This document shows, one piece after another, positions 34,541-42,662 of a stretch of DNA of 64,000 bases. Origin of the DNA: Desulfovibrio sp. ZJ369 (GTDB lineage Bacteria > Desulfobacterota > Desulfovibrionia > Desulfovibrionales > Desulfovibrionaceae); assembly GCF_011039085.1 (NCBI RefSeq), contig NZ_JAAKEI010000012.1:1-64000 (forward strand). Reading direction: 5' to 3'. A program made the translations under genes and the position numbers. Numbering within the stretch: the stretch's first letter is position 1; each line of letters opens with the position of its first letter. A model generated the notes under the pieces. That model was given only the letters and a program-made list of their open reading frames with translations, ran no database searches and was not told where the DNA came from.

Positions 34541-34794
34541 GACAGTCTCCTTTTCCGAGTTCACGGAAGGCGTTGGTTCTTTTATATTGTCGATCGCGTT
34601 ATGTCCGCGGCGACGATCCCCTTGTGGTTGTGCCGCGTATCCATCCGGCACGCCGGCGCGCCGTGTGCGCATCGCGTCCGACGCCCAAGGGGCGTTGCCA
34701 CCCGCACGCCCTGAACGCCGCGTCAGTGGATATGACGAAACTCACTTGCAAGACAGATTAAAATAGCCGAATGTTTTGGAATTGTCCAGATGCG

Positions 34795-35355
34795 TCAGCC
34801 CTGCAGTCTAAGCCCGCGCAAAACCGCCAGCCTCGGATCTCCTTCATCCCTGGAGCAGGAACAGGGCGCGACATTCAGATTGGCCCCGCACTGGGGGCAC
34901 AAACCCTTGCAATCCGGGCCGCAGAGGGGATTGATCGGCAGGGCCAGCACAAATTCCTCCCAGCAGATGCCTGCCAGATCGAGCATGGGCGCATTGTGCT
35001 CATAAAAGATGTGGCTTTCGGGCGGTTGCGCGGCATCGGGGCCCGCACCACCGGAAACGGGAATCCCTTCTTCCTGTTCGGGCAATTCCTCAAATTCTTC
35101 AAAAGCGGCAGTAAGCTCCGCCACGGCATCCTCGGCGCAGCGGTTGCACGGCAGAACCACTTCACCGGTAAGCGTGCCGCGCACCAGCCAGCCGCCGTCA
35201 GCAGGCAGAATGGTCAGGCGGGCGCGCAGCGGCTTGCTTATGCGGCATTCCATTTCGAATTCCTGGAGCGGCTGCTGCCAGATAGCCTGATCATCAAGGC
35301 TGAATTCCTTGCCTCCGGGCGGGAGAGCATGAAGCGATATACGGTAGTTCTGCAT
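34795..35355 (-). CDS. DUF177/YceD-family protein
   Basis: A 186-residue protein of the YceD/DUF177 family, found upstream of rpmF in most bacteria and tied to 23S rRNA processing and ribosome assembly. The LTGEVVLPCNRCAEDA motif and CKGLCPQCGANLNVAPCSC motif are the family hallmarks. The ATG at 35355 was chosen because the family begins near MQNYRISLHALP. A 254-base gap without a gene separates it from rpmF. Confidence 0.85.
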   Translation of the reverse strand: MQNYRISLHALPPGGKEFSLDDQAIWQQPLQEFEMECRISKPLRARLTILPADGGWLVRGTLTGEVVLPCNRCAEDAVAELTAAFEEFEELPEQEEGIPVSGGAGPDAAQPPESHIFYEHNAPMLDLAGICWEEFVLALPINPLCGPDCKGLCPQCGANLNVAPCSCSRDEGDPRLAVLRGLRLQG

Positions 35356-35425
35356 GTTGCACCTCAAAGAGGCGGGTGTTCATACCCGCCATGTTATGCT
35401 CTGTCAAGAAAAACGAAGAGCGGTT

Positions 35426-35457
35426 CCAGGGCTGACGCATCTTCTCGGCAGCCCTGG
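35426..35457. repeat. CAGGGCTG...CAGCCCTG hairpin, copy 2
   Basis: A 9-bp perfect stem CCAGGGCTG with the loop ACGCATCTTCTCGG. Loop and stem match the copy at 26013-26043 except for one substitution and one single-base gap. It lies between the LysE-type gene and DUF177 and may act as a terminator, but no U-run follows on either strand. Confidence 0.7.
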
Positions 35458-35496
35458 CGGCGATGCGACGGCATCGTCCGAAGCCGCAGGCGCGGT

Positions 35497-36141
35497 TCAA
35501 CGGCCGGTAAAGATCAGCATCACGGCAAGGCCCGTGAACACCAGACCAGCGGCGCGGTGTACCAGCATCTGGCTGCGCGGGGAGCGGTTGAGCCACAAGG
35601 CCAGCCTGCCGCCCAGCACCGCGACGGAAAAGAAAACAATGATCGTGGCCAGCATGAAAAGAGCGCCCAGGATCAACACCTGAACCGCAAGGCTGCCCCG
35701 CGCGGGATCGCAGAACTGGGGCAGAAAGGCCAGAAAAAAGAGTGAAACCTTGGGGTTGGTCACATTCATCAGAATGCCGCGACGGTAAAGCGCGGCATAG
35801 CCGGGAAAGGCAGGCCCCCCGGCCCCCCCCGTATCCGGGGTCCGGGCCGACAGGGCTCCTGCCCTGAAGGAGAGCCATGCCAGATACAGCAGATAGGCTG
35901 CGCCCACGGCTTTGAGAAGTGTAAAGGCCAGGGCCGAGCTTTGAAAAATCGCGGCCACGCCCAGGGCTACGGCCGTGGTGTGCACGCACAAGCCCGTCAC
36001 CAGGCCCAAGGTCGTGAGCAGGCCCGCTCTCACTCCGTAAACCGCGGATTGGGTCAGCACAAAAATGTTGTCGGGCCCCGGCGCAATTCCCAGCAGCAGC
36101 GAAGTGCCGAAAAAGACCAGGATCACCTCGGCGCTCGGCAC
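35497..36141 (-). CDS. LysE/RhtB-family amino acid exporter
   Basis: A 214-residue inner-membrane protein with six hydrophobic segments. LLLGIAPGPDNIFVLTQSAVY and GLVTGLCVHTTAVALGVAAI are the conserved first two segments of the LysE/RhtB family, and ILMNVTNPKVSLFFLAFLPQ the third. These export amino acids by proton exchange. The GTG at 36141 has GGAGG 9 bases upstream and starts just before the first helix; the longer frame lies inside the GIY-YIG gene. It overlaps that gene by 19 bases. Substrate not predictable. Confidence 0.85.
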   Translation of the reverse strand: MPSAEVILVFFGTSLLLGIAPGPDNIFVLTQSAVYGVRAGLLTTLGLVTGLCVHTTAVALGVAAIFQSSALAFTLLKAVGAAYLLYLAWLSFRAGALSARTPDTGGAGGPAFPGYAALYRRGILMNVTNPKVSLFFLAFLPQFCDPARGSLAVQVLILGALFMLATIIVFFSVAVLGGRLALWLNRSPRSQMLVHRAAGLVFTGLAVMLIFTGR

Positions 36142-36410
36142 GATTGCTCGCCTCCGTTTTGCAGAAAATGTATTTTCTGGCTCCTGGGCCGGGATTTTAC
36201 CGCGCATTCCAGACACAAGGCCGTTCCCTTGTGCGCACAGGCCAGGCTTGCCACCAGACGAACCGGGCGGCGGCCTCTGGTGTAACGGGCTCCGCCGGGC
36301 TTCAGACCGTTGTGCTGGGCCAGACGGCGCTCCAGGTTGCTGGTGACGCCGCAGTACAGGGTGCCGTCGGCGCATTCCAGAAGATACACATGCCAGACCG
36401 CCTCAGTCAT
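36123..36410 (-). CDS. GIY-YIG nuclease-superfamily protein (UPF0213/YhbQ-like)
   Basis: A 95-residue stand-alone GIY-YIG domain. WHVYLLECADGTLYCGVTSN is the variant GIY-YIG core with the following R in LERRLAQHN and E in ALCLECAVKSR. This small family (YhbQ/UPF0213) is widespread; DNA cleavage has been shown for few members. The gene overlaps the downstream LysE-type gene. Confidence 0.85.
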   Translation of the reverse strand: MTEAVWHVYLLECADGTLYCGVTSNLERRLAQHNGLKPGGARYTRGRRPVRLVASLACAHKGTALCLECAVKSRPRSQKIHFLQNGGEQSCRAPR

Positions 36411-36433
36411 GGCCGACCTCGATGAAATGAGTT

Positions 36434-36994
36434 CTAGTCAAAACCGCCGGACAGCCAGGCCACCAGCAGGAAAGACACAAACCAGTTGCCGATGCGCCAG
36501 ACCCAGGGATTGGGTTTGTGGCCCAGCATGAGCTGGCGCATCTCGCGCAGGCTCCCGGCCACGCTGCCCAGAAGATGAAAAAAGACGAAACCGATGCCTG
36601 CCAGCACGCCAAACTGAACCAGGCAAACCAGAAACAGCACAAAGCTGATGCACGGCGCGAGACAGGCATTCTGTTCTGTGCGTCCCGTGCTCCAGATGTG
36701 TCCGAAGCGCATGCTCCCGTCGCCGAAGACATTGTGAGATTCAGGGCCGTGGGCCTTGTTGCCGAAAGTGCCGTCGTGCCGGTGATGCCTGTTGCTGTCC
36801 TGCGTGTGCTCGTGGGATGCCGTTTCCGGTCCCAGCACCTCGGCGTTGACCACGCGGGGCTGTTCCTCGCCGGAGGCGGCTGCGGGCAGCTCCGGGGCGC
36901 GTCGGGATTGCGGAGCGTCGGGGCAGGCGGGGCAGGGTGGTCGCGGATCGCCTCTGCCGCGGCCGCAGACAGGGCAGATGAGGGAAGCTTTCAT
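36434..36994 (-). CDS. Zinc-ribbon membrane protein, unknown
   Basis: A 186-residue protein. The N-terminus carries a small zinc ribbon (LICPVCGRGRGDPRPPCPAC). The middle is His-rich (SHEHTQDSNRHHRHDG) and could bind metal. Two or three hydrophobic segments follow (CISFVLFLVCLVQFGVLAGI, VFFHLLGSVAGSL, WFVSFLLVAWLSG). It is divergent from the Sel1-repeat gene. The family is not recognised. Confidence 0.65.
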   Translation of the reverse strand: MKASLICPVCGRGRGDPRPPCPACPDAPQSRRAPELPAAASGEEQPRVVNAEVLGPETASHEHTQDSNRHHRHDGTFGNKAHGPESHNVFGDGSMRFGHIWSTGRTEQNACLAPCISFVLFLVCLVQFGVLAGIGFVFFHLLGSVAGSLREMRQLMLGHKPNPWVWRIGNWFVSFLLVAWLSGGFD

Positions 36995-37189
36995 GCCGCT
37001 CCTCCCGGGCAATGCAGGTCGGTTTTCACATATGGAGCACAAGGGAAAGAAAGAATTGTCGTCATGGGCTTTTTGTGCCTGTTGGACATGCCGGCGTCAA
37101 GTGTTGACTTGCGTTTGGACAGGGGCGGCGGTATTCTCTGCGCCCGTACTGCCCATTGCGAAGATGCCGGGGCAAGGAAGGAGAATTTT

Positions 37190-37864
37190 ATGAAAAGGCA
37201 GTGTCTGGCCGCCCTGCTGGCGGCCGCGTTGGGTTTTGCGTTGACGACGTCCGTACCGGCCTGGGCCGCTCCGTCAGCCGCGCCGGAGCAGATTTTACAG
37301 GAAGCCTGGACTGCTTATCATATTGGTGAATATAAAAAAACCCTGCGCCTGATCGAGCCTTTGGCCGTGGACGGCAATCCCCGCGCCCAGGTCATGCTGG
37401 GCCAGTGCTATGAAAACGGCCTTGGCGTCAGGCAGGATCAGGCTGTGGCCGCGCAATGGTATCAATTGGCGGCGGAACAGAACGACAGTCAGGCCCAGGT
37501 GCTTCTGGCGTATTGCTATGAAGTGGGCGCCGGTGTGCCGCAGGATCCGAGAGCAGTAGTGACCTTGATGACCCGGGCCGCCAATTCGGGCAATGCCGAG
37601 GCGCAATTCAATCTGGCCCTGTATTACAGCAAGGGCCTGCACCAAACCGCCAAGGACCCGAAGGAGAGCTTCCGCTGGGCCAGACTTGCCGCGGATCAAG
37701 GGTATGCGCAGGCCGAGCGTTTTGTGGGCGCATGTTATGAGCACGGCTTCGGCGTCCCGGAAAATCAGGCCGAGGCGGCCCTCTGGTACAACAAGGCAGC
37801 CGCGCAGGGCCTGAGCAGGGAAGGCAGGATTTTCAATACGGTGCGCCACTATCCCTTGCCGTAA
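37190..37864 (+). CDS. Exported Sel1-repeat protein
   Basis: A 224-residue protein with a signal peptide (AALLAAALGFALTTSVPAWA). Four to five Sel1-like repeats follow: AQVMLGQCYENGLGVRQDQA, AQVLLAYCYEVGAGVPQDPR, AQFNLALYYSKGLHQTAKDP and AERFVGACYEHGFGVPENQA. Sel1 proteins are interaction scaffolds, often in envelope or stress signalling. AAGGAAGGAG lies 5 bases before the ATG. It converges on the fumarase beta gene with 16 bases between stops. Confidence 0.85.
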   Translation: MKRQCLAALLAAALGFALTTSVPAWAAPSAAPEQILQEAWTAYHIGEYKKTLRLIEPLAVDGNPRAQVMLGQCYENGLGVRQDQAVAAQWYQLAAEQNDSQAQVLLAYCYEVGAGVPQDPRAVVTLMTRAANSGNAEAQFNLALYYSKGLHQTAKDPKESFRWARLAADQGYAQAERFVGACYEHGFGVPENQAEAALWYNKAAAQGLSREGRIFNTVRHYPLP

Positions 37865-37880
37865 GTTGTCTGCCGTATCC

Positions 37881-38462
37881 CTAGCGGCCGTGCGCGGTCT
37901 CGCCCAGCCTGCGGTACGGAGCCTGCCCCTGCTCGTAATAATCGTTGCCTTCAGCATCAATGGCCACAATGGCCGGAAAGTCTTCCACTTCCATGGCGGC
38001 CACGGCTTCCGGCCCCAGGTCGGCATAGGCCAGCACAGTGTATTTTTTGATGCAGCCGGAGATCAGCGCGCCGGCCCCGCCCACGGCCGCCAGATAGGGC
38101 ACGCCGTGTTTCTTCATGGCATCCACCACTTCAGGCGTGCGGTAGCCCTTGCCGATCATGCCCTTGAGGCCCTGATCCAGCAAACGCGGGGTATAGGCGT
38201 CCATGCGGCCCGCGGTGGTGGGCCCGGCGGCGCCGATGGCCTGCCCCGGCTTTGCCGGGGAAGGGCCCACATAATAGACCACGGCCCCGCGCAGATCCAC
38301 GGGGAGTTCCTCGCCCCTGTCCAGGGCCTCCACCATGCGTTTATGCGCCGCGTCGCGCGCGGCCAGGATGGTTCCGGAAATGAGCACATGGTCACCGGCT
38401 TTGAGCGCGCGGGCCGTGGCGTCGTCAAACGGGGCGCTGATGCGCATGGGCTGTTCGGACAT
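37881..38462 (-). CDS. Class I fumarase, beta subunit
   Basis: A 193-residue protein equal to the C-terminal domain of class I fumarases and tartrate dehydratase beta: VYYVGPSPAKPGQAIGAAGPT then GRMDAYTPRLLDQG and GKGYRTPEVVDAM are the hallmarks. With the alpha subunit upstream it should hydrate fumarate to malate, or run in reverse during fermentation and sulfate reduction. The ATG at 38462 follows AAGGA. It is separated from the alpha gene by a TAGAGC-family hairpin in a 59-base gap. Confidence 0.93.
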   Translation of the reverse strand: MSEQPMRISAPFDDATARALKAGDHVLISGTILAARDAAHKRMVEALDRGEELPVDLRGAVVYYVGPSPAKPGQAIGAAGPTTAGRMDAYTPRLLDQGLKGMIGKGYRTPEVVDAMKKHGVPYLAAVGGAGALISGCIKKYTVLAYADLGPEAVAAMEVEDFPAIVAIDAEGNDYYEQGQAPYRRLGETAHGR

Positions 38463-38472
38463 GACATTTTCC

Positions 38473-38524
38473 TTTAGAGCATTTTTTGATTGAAAATGGA
38501 TATGTTCAATCAAAAAATACTCTA
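38473..38524. repeat. TAGAGC-family hairpin between fumarase subunit genes
   Basis: Inverted repeat AGAGCATTTTTTGATTGAA against TTCAATCAAAAAATACTCT (one mismatch), stem about 18 bp. The terminal TAG (38522-38524) is the stop codon of the alpha-subunit gene. Lying between co-transcribed genes it may set the relative amounts of the two messages. Confidence 0.8.
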
Positions 38525-39367
38525 CAAGATCGCTTCCGCATGTCGCGCGGCATGACAGTTGATGTTGACGGCCACGGGCAGGCTGGCGATATGGGTGGGA
38601 TACCATTCCACATGCACTTTCAGGGCTGTCGTTTCCCCGCCCAGGCCCTGAGGGCCGATGCCGGTCCTGTTGATCAGCTCCAGCAGCTCATCCTCCAGAG
38701 CCGCGTAGCGGGGATCGGGATTGCGCGAACCGAGATCGCGCACCGCGGCTTTTTTGGCGCAGATGGCCGCCATTTCCATGTCGCCGCCCAAACCTACGCC
38801 CACCACCAGGGGCGGGCAGGAGTTGGGCCCGGCGGCCAGCACGGCGTCCAGAACCACCTGGCGCACGCCTTCAATGCCGTCGGCAGGCGTCAGCATTTTC
38901 AGCACGCTCTTGTTTTCGGAACCCGCGCCCTTGGGCGCAAGACGCAAACGCAGGCCATCGCCCGGCGCCACGCTCACATGGATCACGGCCGGGGTGTTGT
39001 CCCCGGTGTTGGCGCGCTCAAAGAGAGGCTCGGCCACGCAGGATTTGCGCAAACAGCCGTCCACATAGCCCCGGCGCACGCCTTCATGGATCGCCGCGTT
39101 GAGATCGCCGCCCACAATATGCGCGTCCTGCCCCAGCTCCACGAAAATGACGGCCAGACCGGTATCCTGGCAGATGGGCATTTGCTCGCGCGCGGCAATG
39201 TCCGCGTTGTCCATGAGTTGCGCCAGAATGTTCCGGCCCGCGGGAGAGGGCTCCTGGGCTCTGCGTGCTCCCAAACTCTCGTAAACATCTTGGGGCAGAT
39301 GGCAACAGGCCCTGACGGCCAGCTCCGCAACGGCTTTGCTGATGGCCTCGGCTTGAATTTCGCGCAT
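38522..39367 (-). CDS. Class I fumarase, alpha subunit
   Basis: A 281-residue protein equal to the N-terminal, iron-sulfur domain of class I fumarase. Family motifs: MPICQDTGLAVIFVELGQDA with the cluster Cys, VDGCLRKSCVAEPLFERANT, APKGAGSENKSVLKML and GVGLGGDMEMAAICAKKAAV. The [4Fe-4S] cluster makes it oxygen-sensitive, fitting an anaerobe. It heads the two-gene unit and is divergent from the nrdD region. Confidence 0.93.
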   Translation of the reverse strand: MREIQAEAISKAVAELAVRACCHLPQDVYESLGARRAQEPSPAGRNILAQLMDNADIAAREQMPICQDTGLAVIFVELGQDAHIVGGDLNAAIHEGVRRGYVDGCLRKSCVAEPLFERANTGDNTPAVIHVSVAPGDGLRLRLAPKGAGSENKSVLKMLTPADGIEGVRQVVLDAVLAAGPNSCPPLVVGVGLGGDMEMAAICAKKAAVRDLGSRNPDPRYAALEDELLELINRTGIGPQGLGGETTALKVHVEWYPTHIASLPVAVNINCHAARHAEAIL

Positions 39368-39689
39368 GATCCGTCCTGGTTTGTCGTCTGGAAGGGGCGC
39401 ACGCCGTGCGCGTGCATGATCGTCCGCTTTGAAACGCCCATAATGGTGATGGATGTGATTCTAGCATTTGGGCTGGAGAAGACAAGGGGGCGGTTGCATT
39501 TGACGGCAAGCGTGGCTTTTTCACATGCCCGGACGGCTTTTGCCCTGGGCGGCTGCGGCAGACAGGCGAGCAGATGCCCGGCAGAGCAAAGCCTGAAATT
39601 TTTTCTTATATTCAAAGGTGTTATCACGAGTCCAGGAGAACTATTTCGTTGCCTTGTATTGACACGGCCGTGTTCTTTTGACACTTTCC
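39368..39689. other. Divergent spacer between fumarase alpha and the nrdD riboswitch
   Basis: No gene. It must hold the fumarase promoter on the minus strand and the nrdD promoter on the plus strand. A TTGACA at 39659-39664 is a possible -35 for nrdD, but no matching -10 at the right distance is visible. Confidence 0.4.
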
Positions 39690-39895
39690 GGATGCGGAAA
39701 GCGCCCCTCTGGGCTTAATAGGGAATCCCGTTCAATGCGGGAGCGGACCCGCCGCCGTAAGCCGAAAAACGCCTCTTTTCCTTGCGCGCCACTGGTAATG
39801 TACCGGGAAGGCCGAAAAGCTGGCCGGCAAGCCGGAAGACCTGCTTTCCACCATCGTTTTTCAGGATGGACCATCGGCAACGGGGCTTTTGCCGA
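39690..39895 (+). promoter_or_regulatory. Cobalamin (adenosylcobalamin) riboswitch upstream of nrdD
   Basis: Conserved segments appear in the right order: CTTAATAGGGAATCCCG (39714), a G+C-rich helix then CGCCGTAAGCC, GCGCCACTGG with ACCGGGAAGG (39787-39811), and the B12 box GCCGGAAGACCTGC (39831-39844). Downstream, CGGCAA...TTGCCG (39875-39894) may be the expression-platform stem. Class III reductase is the B12-independent way to make deoxynucleotides, so binding of the coenzyme should turn nrdD off when a B12-dependent class II enzyme can work. Confidence 0.92.
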
Positions 39896-40007
39896 AGGGT
39901 CTCCCGGCGAGCATGCCTTCGCTTTCTCCGGGCATGTCTTCGCTTCCTCCTGACGCGCCGCGTTGGAGGACTGTTTTACGCAGGCCCCGCAGTGTCCGGA
40001 GCTTTTC

Positions 40008-42263
40008 ATGCCTGCCGCAATCATCAAGCGGGACGGCACAGCCGTTCCCTTTGACTCCGTAAAGATTCTCAATGCCATAACCAAAGCCAATCAGGCCGTG
40101 GGCGGGGAGGATATGTCCCCCACGGATCTGCTGTTCGTCACGGAAAAAGTCTGCAAAAAGCTGGATGAGCTTGGTCTTAAGCACGTTGAGGAAATTCAGG
40201 ACGTGGTTGAGGAAAGCCTGATCCGCTTTGACTACGCCAAAACGGCCAAGGCCTATATTCTCTATCGGGCCGAGCATACGAAGATCCGCAATGCGGAATC
40301 GTATCTCATGGACATTTACAAAAAGCTGACCTATTCCCCGGCCCGCACGGAAGACATCAAGCGTGAAAACGCCAATATCGACGGCGACACGGCCATGGGC
40401 ACCATGCTCAAATACGGCTCCGAGGGGTCCAAATTCTTCATCGACAACTATATTCTGCCCAAGGACGCCTCGGCCGCGCATTGCAACGGCGACATCCATA
40501 TTCACGACAAAGATTTTTACATGCTCACTGAGACATGTTGCCAGATCGATCTGATTTCGCTGTTCAGGAACGGTTTTTCCACCGGGCACGGGCACTTGCG
40601 CGAGCCCAATTCCATTGAGAGCTATTCGGCCCTGGCCTGCATCGCCATTCAGGCCAACCAGAATGAAATGCACGGCGGCCAGAGCGTGCCGCATTTTGAC
40701 TATGCCATGGCCGGGGGCGTGCGCAAGACCTTCCGCAAGGAGTACGAGCGGGCGCTCCGCGCCTGGCTGCGGATCACGCTGGGCTTGAGCGCGGACGAAG
40801 CCGCGGCCCGAACCCGCGCCCTGCTCACGGCCGCGGGCGGGCATCCGGGCATGGCCGACGTGGAGTCCTTTGGCCGCAAACTTGCGCAAAGCGCGCCGGA
40901 CGACCTGCGGGAGCTTGTGCCCAAAGCGCACGCCTACGCGGCTGAGGAAGCCCTGCAAAATACGGATCGCCGGACCTATCAGGCCATGGAAGCCCTGATC
41001 CATAATCTGAACACCATGAATTCGCGGGCCGGGGCTCAGGTTCCGTTTTCTTCCATCAATTACGGCACCGATGTTTCCGCCGAGGGCCGCATGGTTATGA
41101 AAAACCTGCTTTTGGCCACGCAGGCGGGCCTGGGCAACGGCGAGACCTCCATTTTTCCGGTGCAGATTTTCAAGGTCAAGTCCGGCGTGAATTTCAACCC
41201 GGAAGATCCCAATTACGATCTCTTCAAGCTGGCCATGGCCACGTCGGCCAGGCGGCTTTTTCCAAATTTCAGCTTTATCGACGCCCCGTTCAACCTCCAG
41301 TATTACAAGGAGGGCGATTATAATACGGAAGTGGCCTACATGGGCTGCCGCACGCGCGTGCTCGGCAACGTGCACGATCCAAGCCGCCAGGTCACCTGCG
41401 GGCGCGGCAATCTGAGTTTTACCTCCGTGAATCTGCCGCGCCTGGGCCTTGAGGCCAAAGGGGACATGGAGAAATTTTACGCGCTGCTGGATGAGACGAT
41501 CTCGCTGGTCTTCCGCCAGCTCATGCACAGGCTCAAGATCCAGAGCGCCAAAAAAGTGCGCAATTATCCCTTCCTGATGGGCAACGGCATCTGGCTGGAT
41601 TCGGACAAATTGGACTGGGACGACAGCGTCGGGGAAGTGCTCAAACACGGCACCCTGACCGTGGGCTTCATCGGCCTGGCCGAAGCCCTCAAGGCGCTGA
41701 TCGGCAAACACCACGGCGAAAGCGAGGAGGCGCAGAAACTGGGCCTGGAGATTATCGGCCACATGCGCCGGCGCACCGATGAAGAGGCGGCCAGAACCGG
41801 CCTCAATTTCTCGCTTATCGCCACCCCGGCCGAGAGCCTGAGCGGGCGCTTCGTGCCTCTGGATCGCGCCAAATACGGCAGCATCCCCGGCATTACGGAT
41901 CGCGACTACTATACCAATTCTTTTCATGTGCCGGTATATTACCCGATCCGGGCCTTTGAAAAGATCCGCCTGGAGGCTCCGTACCACGCGCTGACCAACG
42001 CCGGCCACATTACCTATGTGGAACTTGACGGCGACACTTGCAAAAATCCCGAAGCCTTTGAAAGCATTATTCGTTATATGCACGATCAGAACGTGGGGTA
42101 CGGTTCGATCAATCATCCCTTGGATCGCGATCCGGTGTGCGGCTATGTGGGCGTGATCAACGATCAATGCCCCCGTTGCGGCCGCCGGGAAGGCGAGGGC
42201 GTCAGCCTGGAGCTGCTCAAAACGCTCAGGAGGAAATATCCGCACATGCCCAGGTGGGAATAA
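40008..42263 (+). CDS. nrdD: Anaerobic ribonucleoside-triphosphate reductase, main chain
   Basis: A 751-residue class III reductase chain. Residues 1-95 are an ATP-cone (IIKRDGTAVPFDSVKILNAI). The barrel has DGDTAMGTMLKYGSEGSKFF, HIHDKDFYMLTETCCQIDL, NQNEMHGGQSVPHFDYAMAG and AYMGCRTRVLGNV. The C-terminus PVCGYVGVINDQCPRCGRRE is the zinc knuckle, with only three cysteines in the usual four-Cys site. The usual C-terminal glycyl-radical segment is not in this chain but in the small gene that follows. The ATG at 40008 has GGAGC 6 bases before it; a TTG at 39963 is less likely. The gene is under a cobalamin riboswitch. Confidence 0.95.
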   Translation: MPAAIIKRDGTAVPFDSVKILNAITKANQAVGGEDMSPTDLLFVTEKVCKKLDELGLKHVEEIQDVVEESLIRFDYAKTAKAYILYRAEHTKIRNAESYLMDIYKKLTYSPARTEDIKRENANIDGDTAMGTMLKYGSEGSKFFIDNYILPKDASAAHCNGDIHIHDKDFYMLTETCCQIDLISLFRNGFSTGHGHLREPNSIESYSALACIAIQANQNEMHGGQSVPHFDYAMAGGVRKTFRKEYERALRAWLRITLGLSADEAAARTRALLTAAGGHPGMADVESFGRKLAQSAPDDLRELVPKAHAYAAEEALQNTDRRTYQAMEALIHNLNTMNSRAGAQVPFSSINYGTDVSAEGRMVMKNLLLATQAGLGNGETSIFPVQIFKVKSGVNFNPEDPNYDLFKLAMATSARRLFPNFSFIDAPFNLQYYKEGDYNTEVAYMGCRTRVLGNVHDPSRQVTCGRGNLSFTSVNLPRLGLEAKGDMEKFYALLDETISLVFRQLMHRLKIQSAKKVRNYPFLMGNGIWLDSDKLDWDDSVGEVLKHGTLTVGFIGLAEALKALIGKHHGESEEAQKLGLEIIGHMRRRTDEEAARTGLNFSLIATPAESLSGRFVPLDRAKYGSIPGITDRDYYTNSFHVPVYYPIRAFEKIRLEAPYHALTNAGHITYVELDGDTCKNPEAFESIIRYMHDQNVGYGSINHPLDRDPVCGYVGVINDQCPRCGRREGEGVSLELLKTLRRKYPHMPRWE

Positions 42264-42432
42264 GCTCCGCCCGACGCGCCCGCAACGACGGCATGCGTCT
42301 TCCGCCGCGGCAACGGGTGCGGGCGAAAGCGGGCGGACGCGCCGCGGAATACGGCGCGGGCAAGCGGGAGTCGCGTTTGTGACGCGCTCCCTTTTCGGAC
42401 TGCAACGCTTCAGTTTGTAAGGAGAACGGAAT

Positions 42433-42603
42433 ATGTTGATGCAATCGCGCCTGTTTGAGGAAGCGAAAGCCGACCGGAAAATGGTGGGCCAGGGTCTGGG
42501 CTTTGAACGCACGCGCCGGATTACCGGCTACCTTGTGGGCACGCTGGATCGCTTCAATAACGCCAAGCGCGCTGAAGAACGCGACCGGGTCAAGCATCTT
42601 TAG
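42433..42603 (+). CDS. Stand-alone glycyl-radical domain of the anaerobic ribonucleotide reductase
   Basis: A 56-residue gene. The product ends RRITGYLVGTLDRF...NAKRAEERDRVKHL, which lines up with the C-terminus of E. coli NrdD (RRTCGYIGTQ...RTQEIKDRVLHL, from memory). G32 in TGY would be the radical glycine. AAGGAG lies 8 bases before the ATG, so it is a separate gene rather than read-through; it is in another frame and 169 bases beyond nrdD. It should dock into NrdD after activation by NrdG, much as GrcA does for pyruvate formate-lyase. The UAG stop comes from a TAGAGC-family repeat. Confidence 0.88.
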   Translation: MLMQSRLFEEAKADRKMVGQGLGFERTRRITGYLVGTLDRFNNAKRAEERDRVKHL

Positions 42604-42637
42604 AGCATTTTGCTCATGAAAGTAGCAAAACACTCTC
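42601..42637. repeat. TAGAGC-family hairpin at the end of the glycyl-radical gene
   Basis: AGAG-CA-TTTTGCT and AGCAAAA-CA-CTCT form the stem around CATGAAAGT. Its first three bases are the stop codon of the preceding gene. It lies between that gene and nrdG. Confidence 0.8.
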
Positions 42638-42662
42638 GTGATCGCTGCGTCCGGCGGGCAGT

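Noticed and set aside
39861-42512. Very long open frame (883 codons) antisense to nrdD
   Set aside because: Residue make-up is that of a G+C-rich shadow; it lies opposite an unmistakable NrdD and its cobalamin leader, with no motif of its own.
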